The notes beneath the pieces are model-generated. The model was not told the origin of the DNA. It saw only the letters and a list, made by a program, of their open reading frames with translations, and searched no databases. Below are positions 42,756-53,948 of a stretch of 64,000 bases of DNA, piece by piece (position 1 is the first letter of the stretch; each line of letters begins with the position of its first letter). The translations under genes were made by a program, and so were the position numbers. Source of the stretch: Acerihabitans arboris (GTDB lineage: Bacteria > Pseudomonadota > Gammaproteobacteria > Enterobacterales > Enterobacteriaceae); the NCBI RefSeq assembly GCF_010131535.1, contig NZ_WUBS01000001.1, forward strand, positions 248,001 through 312,000, written 5' to 3'.

Positions 42756-42783
42756 GGAAAAGGCCGCTTACGGCCTTTTTCCT
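42756..42783. terminator. Bidirectional terminator between yhbY and greA
   Basis: GGAAAAGGCCG and CGGCCTTTTTCC arms around CTTA, with T-rich sequence after it on the plus strand and on the minus strand. It lies between the convergent yhbY and greA. Confidence 0.85.
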
Positions 42784-42820
42784 TTCTTTACAAATCATCT
42801 CATCAAACATCATGAGTAAA

Positions 42821-43297
42821 TTAAAGATATTCTATCTTTAAAATCTCATATTCCACGTCGCCGCCGGGCGTACGTATCAGGGCGATATCACCCAGTTCCT
42901 TGCCGACCAATCCACGCGCCATGGGCGAATTGATGGAAATGAGGTTTTGTTTAAAATCGGCTTCGTCGTCGCCGACGATACGATAGGTTTGCTCTTCTTC
43001 GTTATCCAGGTTCTGGATACTAACCGTGGCGCCGAAAATCACCCGACCGCCGGCCGACATCTTGGTCACGTCGATAACCTGGGCATTGGATAATTTCGCT
43101 TCGATTTCCTGGATACGGCCTTCGCAGAACCCTTGCTGGTCGCGGGCGGCATGGTATTCCGCATTTTCCTTCAAATCGCCGTGCGCGCGAGCCTCGGCAA
43201 TGGCCTTGATAATTTCCGGGCGGCGGACGCTTTTCAAAAAATCGAGCTCTTCCCGCAGCTTATCGGCACCACGCAAAGTCATCGGAATTGGAGTCAT
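42821..43297 (-). CDS. greA: Transcription elongation factor GreA
   Basis: GreA rescues backtracked RNA polymerase by stimulating transcript cleavage. The N-terminal coiled coil carries the acidic tip [16 protein letters not shown], and the C-terminal FKBP-like domain includes VGDDEAD and [11 protein letters not shown]. The start [18 protein letters not shown] with AGAGG upstream gives 158 aa, equal to E. coli. It is divergent from dacB. Confidence 0.97.
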   Translation of the reverse strand: MTPIPMTLRGADKLREELDFLKSVRRPEIIKAIAEARAHGDLKENAEYHAARDQQGFCEGRIQEIEAKLSNAQVIDVTKMSAGGRVIFGATVSIQNLDNEEEQTYRIVGDDEADFKQNLISINSPMARGLVGKELGDIALIRTPGGDVEYEILKIEYL

Positions 43298-43552
43298 GGC
43301 AATACCTCTAAATGAATACATCCTGCTAAAATAGTCGCCGTCCTGACGGAACTTAATGTTGTCACGGCATAGCTGCTTGCGCTACCACCTAAGCGAAAAG
43401 CAAAAAAAACCGCACCTGGCGCACTTGCCAAGTCAGTCTTGATTTGCATTTTGATACGTATTTTAACCCAGAGTTCCCGATGGGTCATCGTTTACTTTAA
43501 CCCTGTTTGCACCGTAGTATGGCACCACGTTACTTTGCCGTTGCACAATATT

Positions 43553-44986
43553 ATGCGTTTTGTACGAATACTCACAGGATTGACCGGCGTCATTATGCTG
43601 TCCGCACACGGCGCGCCGGTGGAAAATTATACGGAACTGTTACCCGACGGCGCTAACCTCGCGCTGATCGCGCAAAAAATCGGCGCAACCACGCCGGCCA
43701 TTGATTATCACAGCCAGCAGATGGCATTGCCGGCCAGCACCCAGAAAGTGATCACCGCGCTGGCGGCATTGCTGCAGCTGGGTCCGGCCTATCGTTTCAG
43801 CACCACCCTGGAAAGCGACGGCGCGGTCGGCAACGGCGTACTGCGCGGCAACCTGATTGCCCGTTTCGGCGGCGACCCGACCCTGTCTCGCCAGCAGTTG
43901 CGCAATATGGTCGCCGAACTGCGCAAACAGGGCATTCGCCAGGTATCGGGCGACCTGGTGATCGACACCTCGGTCTTCGCCAGCCACGACAAAGCCCCGG
44001 GCTGGCCGTGGAACGATCTGACCCAATGTTTCAGCGCGCCGCCGGGCGCGGCCATCGTCGATCGCAACTGCTTTTCCGTTTCGCTCTATAGCGCGCCGAA
44101 AGCCGGCGACAATGCGTTTATCCGCGTGGCCGCGTATTATCCGGTACAGATGTTCAGCCAGGTGCGCACCTTGGCCAAAGGCTCTCCCGACGCGCAATAC
44201 TGCGAACTGGACGTGGTGCCGGGCGAACTGAACCGCTTTACCCTGACCGGCTGCCTGCCACAGCGCGCCGAGCCTCTGCCGCTGGCCTTCGCTATCCAGG
44301 ATGGCGCCAGCTATGCGGGCGCCATCCTGAAAAGTGAGTTGCAGCAGGCTGATATCGAGGTTGGCGGCACCGTGCTGCGCCAGACCACGCCGGGAACGCC
44401 CGGCAAGATCCTGGCGCAGGCCTTCTCCGCGCCGCTGCATGATTTATTGCGGGTGATGCTGAAAAAATCCGATAACATGATTGCCGATACGGTATTTCGC
44501 ACCATCGGCCATGAACGTTTCAAGGTGCCGGGCACCTGGCGCGCCGGTTCGGACGCGGTACGGCAGATCCTGCGCCAGCAGGCCGGCATCGACCTGGGCA
44601 ACACCATCATCGTGGATGGTTCAGGCTTATCGCGTCACGACCTGATTTCACCCGCCACCATGATGCAGGTGCTGCAATATATCGGTCAGCATGACCAAAC
44701 GCTGGACTTCATCTCCATGCTGCCGCTGGCGGGGTACGATGGCACTTTGATGTACCGCGCCGGCCTGCATGAAGCGGGCGTGGACGGTAAGGTCTCGGCG
44801 AAAACCGGCTCGCTGCAGGGGGTCTACAATCTGGCGGGCTTTATTACCACCGTCAGCGGGCAGCGCATGGCCTTTGTGCAGTATCTGTCGGGATACGCGG
44901 TGCCGCCGCAGGATCAAAAGGCCCGCCGCATTCCGCTGGTGCGTTTCGAAAGCCGGTTATACAAAGATATTTATCAGAACAATTAA
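43553..44986 (+). CDS. dacB: D-alanyl-D-alanine carboxypeptidase/endopeptidase (PBP4)
   Basis: DacB is a periplasmic class C low-molecular-mass penicillin-binding protein that trims and cleaves peptidoglycan cross-links. A signal peptide (MRFVRILTGLTGVIMLSAHG) is followed by the catalytic motifs S62-TQ-K65, SDN and KTG. The ATG at 43553 gives 477 aa, exactly E. coli; the open frame upstream to 43439 lacks similarity. The visible ribosome-binding site is poor. Confidence 0.96.
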   Translation: MRFVRILTGLTGVIMLSAHGAPVENYTELLPDGANLALIAQKIGATTPAIDYHSQQMALPASTQKVITALAALLQLGPAYRFSTTLESDGAVGNGVLRGNLIARFGGDPTLSRQQLRNMVAELRKQGIRQVSGDLVIDTSVFASHDKAPGWPWNDLTQCFSAPPGAAIVDRNCFSVSLYSAPKAGDNAFIRVAAYYPVQMFSQVRTLAKGSPDAQYCELDVVPGELNRFTLTGCLPQRAEPLPLAFAIQDGASYAGAILKSELQQADIEVGGTVLRQTTPGTPGKILAQAFSAPLHDLLRVMLKKSDNMIADTVFRTIGHERFKVPGTWRAGSDAVRQILRQQAGIDLGNTIIVDGSGLSRHDLISPATMMQVLQYIGQHDQTLDFISMLPLAGYDGTLMYRAGLHEAGVDGKVSAKTGSLQGVYNLAGFITTVSGQRMAFVQYLSGYAVPPQDQKARRIPLVRFESRLYKDIYQNN

Positions 44987-44998
44987 CCACCAATAAAA

Positions 44999-45031
44999 AA
45001 CGCCCCTCCGCAGGCGAGCGGCAGGGGCGTT
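44999..45031. terminator. Terminator between dacB and obgE
   Basis: AACGCCCCT and AGGGGCGTT arms with a GC-rich loop. On the minus strand it is followed by a T-tract (complement of 44994-45000), so it chiefly terminates the rplU-rpmA-yhbE-obgE operon; dacB reads into the same hairpin. Confidence 0.85.
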
Positions 45032-45106
45032 ATACGGCGCTGGACATCCCGCTGGATGTTCACACCACTAAACCCGTTTCATGGCCTTGAACGGCATGCC
45101 AGGGCA

Positions 45107-47291
<2,185 letters not shown>

Positions 47292-47331
47292 GAGTGTTTA
47301 ACGCGAAACTTAATCGGAAAGAAAAAGTAAA

Positions 47332-47356
47332 AAGCCCCGCAAGAATTGCGGGGCTT
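47332..47356 (-). terminator. Terminator-like hairpin after rpmA
   Basis: AAGCCCCGCAA and TTGCGGGGCTT arms with a 3-nt loop, followed on the minus strand by TTTTTAC and further T-rich sequence. It separates rpmA from yhbE, so yhbE-obgE are probably reached by partial readthrough or by their own promoter. Confidence 0.85.
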
Positions 47357-47419
47357 GGCTCTGTTATCTGGACCGCGTTATCGGAGCTGCGCTATCGGAG
47401 CCAGCAAGAAACGCAAAAC

Positions 47420-47680
47420 TTATTCAGCGGCAACGATGCTGACAAATTTACGGTTTTTCGGTCCTTTAACTTCGAACTGGATTTTACCAGTCGCCAAAGC
47501 GAACAGAGTGTGGTCTTTGCCGCAACCAACGTTGGTGCCGGGGTGGAACTTAGTTCCACGCTGGCGAACGATGATGCTGCCTGCTAAAACAGCTTCGCCG
47601 CCGAAACGTTTAACGCCCAGGCGTTTACTTTCTGAGTCACGACCGTTACGAGTCGAGCCGCCAGCCTTTTTGTGTGCCAT
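47420..47680 (-). CDS. rpmA: 50S ribosomal protein L27
   Basis: L27 reaches the peptidyl-transferase centre with its N-terminal tail. [22 protein letters not shown] is fully conserved. The 86 aa compare with 85 in E. coli. It follows rplU by 15 bp. Confidence 0.98.
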   Translation of the reverse strand: MAHKKAGGSTRNGRDSESKRLGVKRFGGEAVLAGSIIVRQRGTKFHPGTNVGCGKDHTLFALATGKIQFEVKGPKNRKFVSIVAAE

Positions 47681-47695
47681 GAGAGTGCTCCCCTG

Positions 47696-48007
47696 TTAAG
47701 CGCCGATACCGGTAATTTTCACGTCAGTAAACCACTGACGATGGCCTTGTTGCTTACGATAGTGCTTACGGCGACGAAATTTAACAATCGTCACTTTATC
47801 GCCACGACCATGGGCAACTACTTCAGCTTGAATCTTTCCGCCATTGACGAAAGGAACGCCGATCTGAATGTCATCACCGTTGGCAATCATCATCACCTGG
47901 TCAAATTCAACAGTTTCACCCGTTGCAATGTCCAGCTTTTCAAGCCGAACAGTCTGACCTTCGCTGACCCGGTGTTGTTTACCACCACTTTGGAAAACCG
48001 CGTACAT
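47696..48007 (-). CDS. rplU: 50S ribosomal protein L21
   Basis: L21 binds 23S rRNA near L20. [24 protein letters not shown] and [19 protein letters not shown] are the family segments. From the ATG at 48005-48007 the length is 103 aa, equal to E. coli. It is first in the rplU operon and divergent from ispB. Confidence 0.98.
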   Translation of the reverse strand: MYAVFQSGGKQHRVSEGQTVRLEKLDIATGETVEFDQVMMIANGDDIQIGVPFVNGGKIQAEVVAHGRGDKVTIVKFRRRKHYRKQQGHRQWFTDVKITGIGA

Positions 48008-48264
48008 AAAAAACTCCGCTTTCCGCGCACTCAACTTATATTCGTCCACAGTGCGCTATAAATATTCACAATAGGGCGCGAATTCTACGCAAAAAAGCGT
48101 CCTATGACAAGTGCAGAATACATACAGGACGCGAAAAAAGCGTAGTTTCTTCACCGGCATTTATCTCTGGCTTTTTTCAAGTACAATCAGTAACACAGTT
48201 TCTGCCATCTGGCCTCATGAGCAGCGTTACTATCTAACGGTTAAAATAAAGCCTAAAGAAAATA

Positions 48265-49236
48265 ATGAACCTTGATCAAATCACAGTACTTACCGCGCAC
48301 GATATGGCGGACGTTAACGCGATTATCCTTGAACAGCTGAACTCCGAAGTCGCGCTTATCAATCAGCTTGGTCACTACATCATCAGCGGCGGAGGCAAAC
48401 GTATACGCCCGATGATTGCCGTGCTGGCGGCCAGGGCTTTGCATTACGAGGGCAATAAGCATGTTACCGTAGCGGCGCTGATTGAATTTATCCACACCGC
48501 CACCTTATTGCATGACGACGTGGTTGACGAATCCGATATGCGCCGGGGCAAGGCCACGGCCAACGCGGCGTTCGGCAACGCCGCCAGCGTCCTGGTCGGA
48601 GATTTTATCTATACCCGCGCCTTCCAGATGATGACGGGGCTGGAATCGCTGCGGGTACTGGCCCTGATGTCCGAAGCGGTTAACGTTATTGCCGAAGGCG
48701 AAGTATTGCAATTAATGAACTGCAACGATCCCGATATCAGCATCGAAAGCTATATGCGGGTGATTTACAGCAAGACGGCACGTTTGTTCGAGGCGGCGTC
48801 GCAATCCTCCGCCATCCTGGCCGGCGCCACCCCGGAGCAGGAAACCGCCCTGCGGGATTACGGTCGCTACCTGGGCACCGCGTTCCAGCTCATCGATGAT
48901 TTGCTGGATTACGGCGCCGACGGCAAGACCCTGGGCAAGAACACCGGCGACGACCTGAATGAAGGTAAGCCGACCCTGCCGCTGCTGCATGCCATGCGTA
49001 ACGGCAATGCGCAGCAGTCCGCGGTGATTCGCGAGGCCATTATCCAGGGCAACGGCCGCCATCTGCTGGAGTCAGTGCTGGAAACCATGCGCCAGTGCGG
49101 CTCCCTCGAGTACACCCGGCAACGCGCTGAAGCGGAAGCGGATAACGCCATCGGCTGCCTCGCCTGCCTGGAGCCGACGCCCTTTCGCCAGGCCCTGGAA
49201 AGCCTGGCGCACCTGGCGGTGCAGCGGCATTTTTAG
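48265..49236 (+). CDS. ispB: Octaprenyl diphosphate synthase
   Basis: IspB makes the C40 side chain of ubiquinone and menaquinone. Both aspartate-rich Mg-binding motifs are present (LLHDDVVDESDMRRG, and QLIDDLLDYGAD), with GGGKRIRPM near the N-terminus. The 323 aa equal E. coli. Divergent from rplU. It supplies the same quinone pathway as the ubiTUV genes in this window. Confidence 0.97.
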   Translation: MNLDQITVLTAHDMADVNAIILEQLNSEVALINQLGHYIISGGGKRIRPMIAVLAARALHYEGNKHVTVAALIEFIHTATLLHDDVVDESDMRRGKATANAAFGNAASVLVGDFIYTRAFQMMTGLESLRVLALMSEAVNVIAEGEVLQLMNCNDPDISIESYMRVIYSKTARLFEAASQSSAILAGATPEQETALRDYGRYLGTAFQLIDDLLDYGADGKTLGKNTGDDLNEGKPTLPLLHAMRNGNAQQSAVIREAIIQGNGRHLLESVLETMRQCGSLEYTRQRAEAEADNAIGCLACLEPTPFRQALESLAHLAVQRHF

Positions 49237-49291
49237 GAAACTGGCATCACCGGTTGGTTTCTCGATCGGCGATGCCGTTTCCCATATCTTC

Positions 49292-49678
49292 TCATTGGCC
49301 GGGCGTTATGCCCAGGCGCGCCATAAACCCCGTAATCCCCTCGCGCAACAATAAGCTGATGACCTCGTCCCGCTCCTGCGGCTGGAATTGATGATAGATT
49401 GCCATCCACGCCCCAAGGGGATCTTTTTCCAGCTGAACGCGCGCCGGATTGACCCGGTAGTCGGCAAATGGAGTTTCCTGCATTTGACGCCTGGTGAGCT
49501 CCTGTTGGACATCCAGTGGTAAACTCTCCAGTGCAAATTCCAAGCCTTTACCCTGCACCCCTTCCATCGGACGACTGGTCCAGTTTTCACGTCGGGCGCG
49601 CGCGGTAATCCCTTGCCTCGTACCTGGAAGCTTAGCGATGCCAATGAGTTCACTGGTCTTAAACCAGGCTTTTTTCAT
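49292..49678 (-). CDS. Mu-type DNA-binding domain protein (paralog A)
   Basis: A small predicted DNA-binding protein with the phage Mu repressor/transposase N-terminal fold. WFKTSELIGIAKLPGTRQGITARARRENW is the winged-helix region at about residues 5-33, followed by GVQGKGLEFALESLPLDVQQEL. The C-terminal 60 residues are helical. From MKKAWFK it is 128 aa; an ATG ten codons upstream is possible. It is paralogous to the gene at 50171-50554 and is divergent from sfsB, the arrangement of Mu c and ner. Probably a regulator; the target is unknown. Confidence 0.82.
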   Translation of the reverse strand: MKKAWFKTSELIGIAKLPGTRQGITARARRENWTSRPMEGVQGKGLEFALESLPLDVQQELTRRQMQETPFADYRVNPARVQLEKDPLGAWMAIYHQFQPQERDEVISLLLREGITGFMARLGITPGQ

Positions 49679-49724
49679 AACTTTTGCATTCCAAAAAGGG
49701 ACGTCCATAGCAAAATTTGACATT

Positions 49725-49769
49725 TTTGGGAAAACAGTGGAAAAGCTTTGGGAAAAAATATGCTATAAA
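49725..49769 (+). promoter_or_regulatory. Putative sfsB promoter with two phased direct repeats
   Basis: An extended -10 (TGCTATAAA, 49761-49769) lies about 93 bp before the sfsB start. Two exact copies of TTTGGGAAAA at 49725-49734 and 49747-49756 are 22 bp apart, about two helical turns, one inside the promoter spacer. They are candidate operators for SfsB or the flanking Mu-type proteins. Binding is inferred. Confidence 0.5.
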
Positions 49770-49861
49770 CTTTCCGGGTAATTTACGTGACATCAAGAAC
49801 GGGTTACTTACATATGTTAGTTATCGCATTAATCTACCCCAAGGTACCAAGGGAATGAACT

Positions 49862-50125
49862 ATGAACGAAAGGATAGAAGACTGGCATCCCGCCGATATC
49901 ATTGCAGCGCTGCGTAAGCGCGGCACCACGCTTGCGGCCTTATCGCGAGACGCTGGATTATCTTCGTCGACCCTGGCTAACGCCATGGGTCGCCCGTGGC
50001 CGAAAGGCGAATGGCTGATAGCAGACGCCTTAGGCATCCACCCTCTGGAAATCTGGCCCAGCCGGTATATTGATCCGAAGACGAATCAAGTGGTCGACAG
50101 GAAAAGCCTGATACGCTCGCGCTAA
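49862..50125 (+). CDS. sfsB: Ner-like DNA-binding regulator SfsB (Nlp)
   Basis: SfsB/Nlp is a small regulator homologous to the Ner repressor of phage Mu. DWHPADIIAALRKRGTTLAALSRDAGLSSSTLANAMGRPWPKGE contains the helix-turn-helix at about residues 20-45 and matches E. coli SfsB closely; WPSRYIDPKTNQVVDR follows. The 87 aa compare with 92. AAGGGAATGAACT precedes the ATG. It follows ispB as in E. coli, but here it is flanked on both sides by minus-strand Mu-type DNA-binding genes. Confidence 0.93.
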   Translation: MNERIEDWHPADIIAALRKRGTTLAALSRDAGLSSSTLANAMGRPWPKGEWLIADALGIHPLEIWPSRYIDPKTNQVVDRKSLIRSR

Positions 50126-50170
50126 CGGGCTGAACGGACCGGTTGGCTCCTCGTTTCCGGTCTTGCACTC

Positions 50171-50554
50171 CTACCCCCGATCGAGTTCCGCCAGGAACTC
50201 GTCGGGATAATCCAGGCGTTTTAGCAAGTTTAAAACGCCTTCTCGCAAGATGAAGGACACCACAAAGTCGCGTTCGGCGCTGGAAAGCTGCCGATGGATT
50301 TCCAGCCAGGTTGAAGACGGCTCTTGTGCCGGCAGTTGGTACTCAGCGGCCGAGCAACGGAGCGACAGCGTTTTTCTCACCGTCTCAGGCAGGCTTTGCC
50401 AGGCGTATTCAACCGCCTTGCCGCGCGCGCCTTCACGTCGTCTTTTATGCCAGCCCTCTTCTCGTGCGCGCCGGTTCAGTCCTTGTCGCGTTTTAGGCAA
50501 CCCACCGACACCGATCAGTTCATGTGTGGCTATCCATTCCTTTTTTATTGCCAT
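50171..50554 (-). CDS. Mu-type DNA-binding domain protein (paralog B)
   Basis: The second Mu-type DNA-binding protein, 127 aa from MAIKKEWIATHELIGVGGLPKT, with GGAGGG 6 nt before the ATG (50552-50554). The domain order matches paralog A: WIATHELIGVGGLPKTRQGLNRRAREEGW, then GARGKAVEYAWQSLPETVRKTL, then a helical C-terminus with FILREGVLNLLKRL against LLLREGITGFMARL. It converges on sfsB. A domesticated phage regulator is the simplest reading. Confidence 0.82.
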   Translation of the reverse strand: MAIKKEWIATHELIGVGGLPKTRQGLNRRAREEGWHKRRREGARGKAVEYAWQSLPETVRKTLSLRCSAAEYQLPAQEPSSTWLEIHRQLSSAERDFVVSFILREGVLNLLKRLDYPDEFLAELDRG

Positions 50555-51091
50555 CCTTTCCCTCCTTGTCTGGGAATAACTTGCGTTATCTCCAATGCGC
50601 CATGCCCATAAAACCACTCTGAATGCATGGTTTTGACGTGGCGCGGTTCCGTTATTAATTTACTATTGCAGTGTACCAATTACAGCTTGTCGTTACGTCA
50701 ATTACAACACAAAAAAAGCAGTAAACGCTACAACGGATCTAAAAATGAGATCACCGTTGGTTTTTATGCCATAAACTGAAAATAAACATTATTTATCAAA
50801 ATAATAATTCATTATTGCATCGATATCATTGGCTAAAAAAAGCCGTTTTTATTACAAATAATGGTTTATTACATAGACCTGTAACGGGTTTAAATTATGG
50901 CCGGACCGGCTTGGGTAAAAACACGTAACGGGAAAAGGGAACAGCGACGGGAGAAGGGAAAAACCGGGCGCGTGATACGGCAAACAAAGGTAACGCGCCT
51001 TGGCCGGCGCGGTTTCAGTCGTTACGGGGATCATCAATACCCCGATGACAGCCGGCCGTCGGTATTCAGGACGTCCGGCCGTTGCATTTAT
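50555..51091. other. AT-rich interval upstream of paralog B
   Basis: 537 bp without a gene, clearly AT-richer than the surroundings at about 50650-50880. It contains two CAATTACA direct repeats 22 bp apart (50677-50684, 50699-50706) and a terminator-like hairpin GGCT-A6-AGCC followed by GTTTTT (50831-50850) that reads on the plus strand with no gene in front of it. Confidence 0.6.
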
Positions 51092-52030
51092 CTATTGATT
51101 GATGAATTTTTCACCGAGTTCGATATCTTTCCTCAGCACGTCCTGCATATGTTCCAATGCCTGCTGCTCGAAGGCGCTTAGGGTGCCGATGGATTGGCGC
51201 TCCTCCAGACCCTGTTTGCCCAGCAGCAACGGTTGGGCAAAGAAACGGGTATATTCGCCGTCGCCTTCCACATACGCGCACTCGACCACGCCTGCCTCGC
51301 CCTGCATGGCCCGCACCAGCGACAGGCCAAACCGGGCCGCCGCCTGTCCCATGGATAAGGTGGCCGAGCCGCCACCGGCTTTCGCTTCCACCACCTCGGT
51401 GCCGGCGTTCTGGATACGCCGGGTAAGATCGGCAATTTCCTGTTCGCTGAAGCTAACGCCTTTCACTTGCGACAGCAAAGGCAGGATAGTGACCCCTGAA
51501 TGGCCGCCGACCACCCGCACTTCCACATCCTGTGGGCGCAGGCCTTTCAGTTCGGCGACAAAGGTATTGGAACGAATGATATCCAGGGTGGTAACGCCGA
51601 AGAGTTTGCGTTTGTCATAAACGCCGGCCTTCTTCAGCGCCTCGGCGGCAATAGCCACCGTGGTATTCACCGGGTTGGTGATAATGCCGATCAACGCGTC
51701 CGGACAAGCCTTGGCCACCTGGTTAATCAGGTTGCGCACAATACCGGCGTTCACATTGAACAGGTCCGCGCGATCCATGCCGGGCTTACGCGCCACGCCG
51801 GCGGAGATCAGCACGATATCCGCGCCGTGCAGGGCGGGCGTCGCATCCTCGCCGCTGAATCCCCTGATGTTGACTGCGGTGGGAATATGGCTGAGATCGA
51901 CCGCCACACCGGGCGTTACGGGGGCAATGTCATAAAGAGAGAGTTCTGAACCTGAAGGAAGCTGGGTTTTGAGTAACAGGGCCAGGGCCTGTCCTATGCC
52001 ACCCGCTGCACCGAGAACTGCGACTTTCAT
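51092..52030 (-). CDS. mdh: Malate dehydrogenase
   Basis: Mdh oxidises malate to oxaloacetate with NAD+ in the TCA cycle. The NAD-binding [16 protein letters not shown], the catalytic His in [16 protein letters not shown] and the substrate-binding Arg residues ([10 protein letters not shown]) are intact. From [11 protein letters not shown] it is 312 aa, equal to E. coli. It is divergent from argR across 450 bp. Confidence 0.98.
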   Translation of the reverse strand: MKVAVLGAAGGIGQALALLLKTQLPSGSELSLYDIAPVTPGVAVDLSHIPTAVNIRGFSGEDATPALHGADIVLISAGVARKPGMDRADLFNVNAGIVRNLINQVAKACPDALIGIITNPVNTTVAIAAEALKKAGVYDKRKLFGVTTLDIIRSNTFVAELKGLRPQDVEVRVVGGHSGVTILPLLSQVKGVSFSEQEIADLTRRIQNAGTEVVEAKAGGGSATLSMGQAAARFGLSLVRAMQGEAGVVECAYVEGDGEYTRFFAQPLLLGKQGLEERQSIGTLSAFEQQALEHMQDVLRKDIELGEKFINQ

Positions 52031-52951
<921 letters not shown>

Positions 52952-53412
52952 CCCGCCGGCCCGGTGCGCCATAACCAAAATACGCTATCGGCACCGGCCA
53001 TCATGTCCTTTTTATTGCCTGACCACGTCGGCCCCCGCCATGGATGCTGCAGCCCTGAGGGCCATAAGCCCGTCTAATATCCGTTCCGCGCGGCTACCAC
53101 GGCAGTTTAAACCAGGCTGGCCCTGCGAAACAGCACGTTTGGCCAAAACCGGCCATCTGTTTGAAATTACGATTATTTAACATAAAAAGTACATTATTTG
53201 ACCAGCTTTAATAGCTTTTACTTATATTATGGCAAAACTGAAGGGTAAAGTTTCATAATAAATTATGAGCAAACTATTAATACCTGCAGTTACTAGTGTA
53301 TACTTGCTTCCGTGATGCAGATCACGTTTTGCATCCTCGATTTAACACGCGCAGCCCGACATCAAGCGCTACGCGTAAAGAATCAGGTATAAAGAACAAT
53401 AGAGGTAAGAAC
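52952..53412. other. argR-yhcN interval
   Basis: 461 bp with no gene. The last part holds a possible yhcN -10 (TATACT, 53299-53304) and a CRP-like palindrome just downstream. No clear argR terminator was seen. Confidence 0.5.
53311..53326. promoter_or_regulatory. CRP-like palindrome upstream of yhcN
   Basis: CGTGATGCAGATCACG is a perfect inverted repeat with the CRP core GTGA-N6-TCAC. It lies 7 bp after a possible -10 (TATACT), so if bound it could repress rather than activate from that promoter. It might also be a site for another dimeric regulator. Confidence 0.5.
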
Positions 53413-53676
53413 ATGAAAATTAAAACCGCAGTTTCCCTGATGACCGTAATGTCGGCCCTGTCGTTTGGCGCCTTCGCCGCGGATTCCATTTCGCAGGAGC
53501 AGGCCAGCGGCCTACATGCTTTCGGCACCGTAAGCGTAAGCGGTGTCGCCGGCGCGCCTTCCGATATCCATCAGGCGCTGAACCAGGCCGCCGAAGCCAA
53601 GGGCGCAACGTCATATCACATCACTGAAGCACGTGAAAACGATACCTGGCACGCCACGGCCGAACTGTATAAGTAA
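53413..53676 (+). CDS. yhcN: DUF1471 periplasmic protein YhcN
   Basis: A small secreted BhsA/McbA-type (DUF1471) protein linked in E. coli to peroxide and acid stress. The signal peptide MKIKTAVSLMTVMSALSFGAFA is followed by a 65-residue domain ending GATSYHITEARENDTWHATAELYK. The 87 aa equal E. coli. It is the last gene of the argR-side conserved block. Confidence 0.95.
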   Translation: MKIKTAVSLMTVMSALSFGAFAADSISQEQASGLHAFGTVSVSGVAGAPSDIHQALNQAAEAKGATSYHITEARENDTWHATAELYK

Positions 53677-53948
53677 GCAGGCGGGCATCGAGCCGGCCGT
53701 TGAAAAGCGGCATCCGGCTCGGGACCGGGCTGGTTTGGATAAAACCGGTTTAGCCAAAAAGAAGTAAAGAAGTCAATAAAGTACCAGAGAGTGTCACTCC
53801 AGCAGTAACACCGGTAATGCCGTCGTCGCCCTCAGTTATTCCTGTGTCGCAGCAATAGCCACGGACGCGGATTGCCGGTTCCCTCTCGTCGCCTTATCCG
53901 ACGAACCTTTCCCCCGCTTGCGGGGGTTTTTTTGACCTCCGGCCGGCG
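53677..53948 (+). other. yhcN 3' region, possible transcript with strong terminator
   Basis: 272 bp between yhcN and mpl, the junction of two E. coli-like blocks. No gene is seen. It ends in a strong plus-strand terminator. The stretch from about 53780 to 53910 could be a yhcN 3' UTR or an independent small RNA; I recognise no known sRNA. Confidence 0.4.
53911..53933 (+). terminator. Strong intrinsic terminator before mpl
   Basis: CCCCCGC and GCGGGGG arms with a 2-nt loop, followed by seven Ts. It faces away from mpl and terminates whatever is transcribed from yhcN or the interval after it. Confidence 0.9.
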
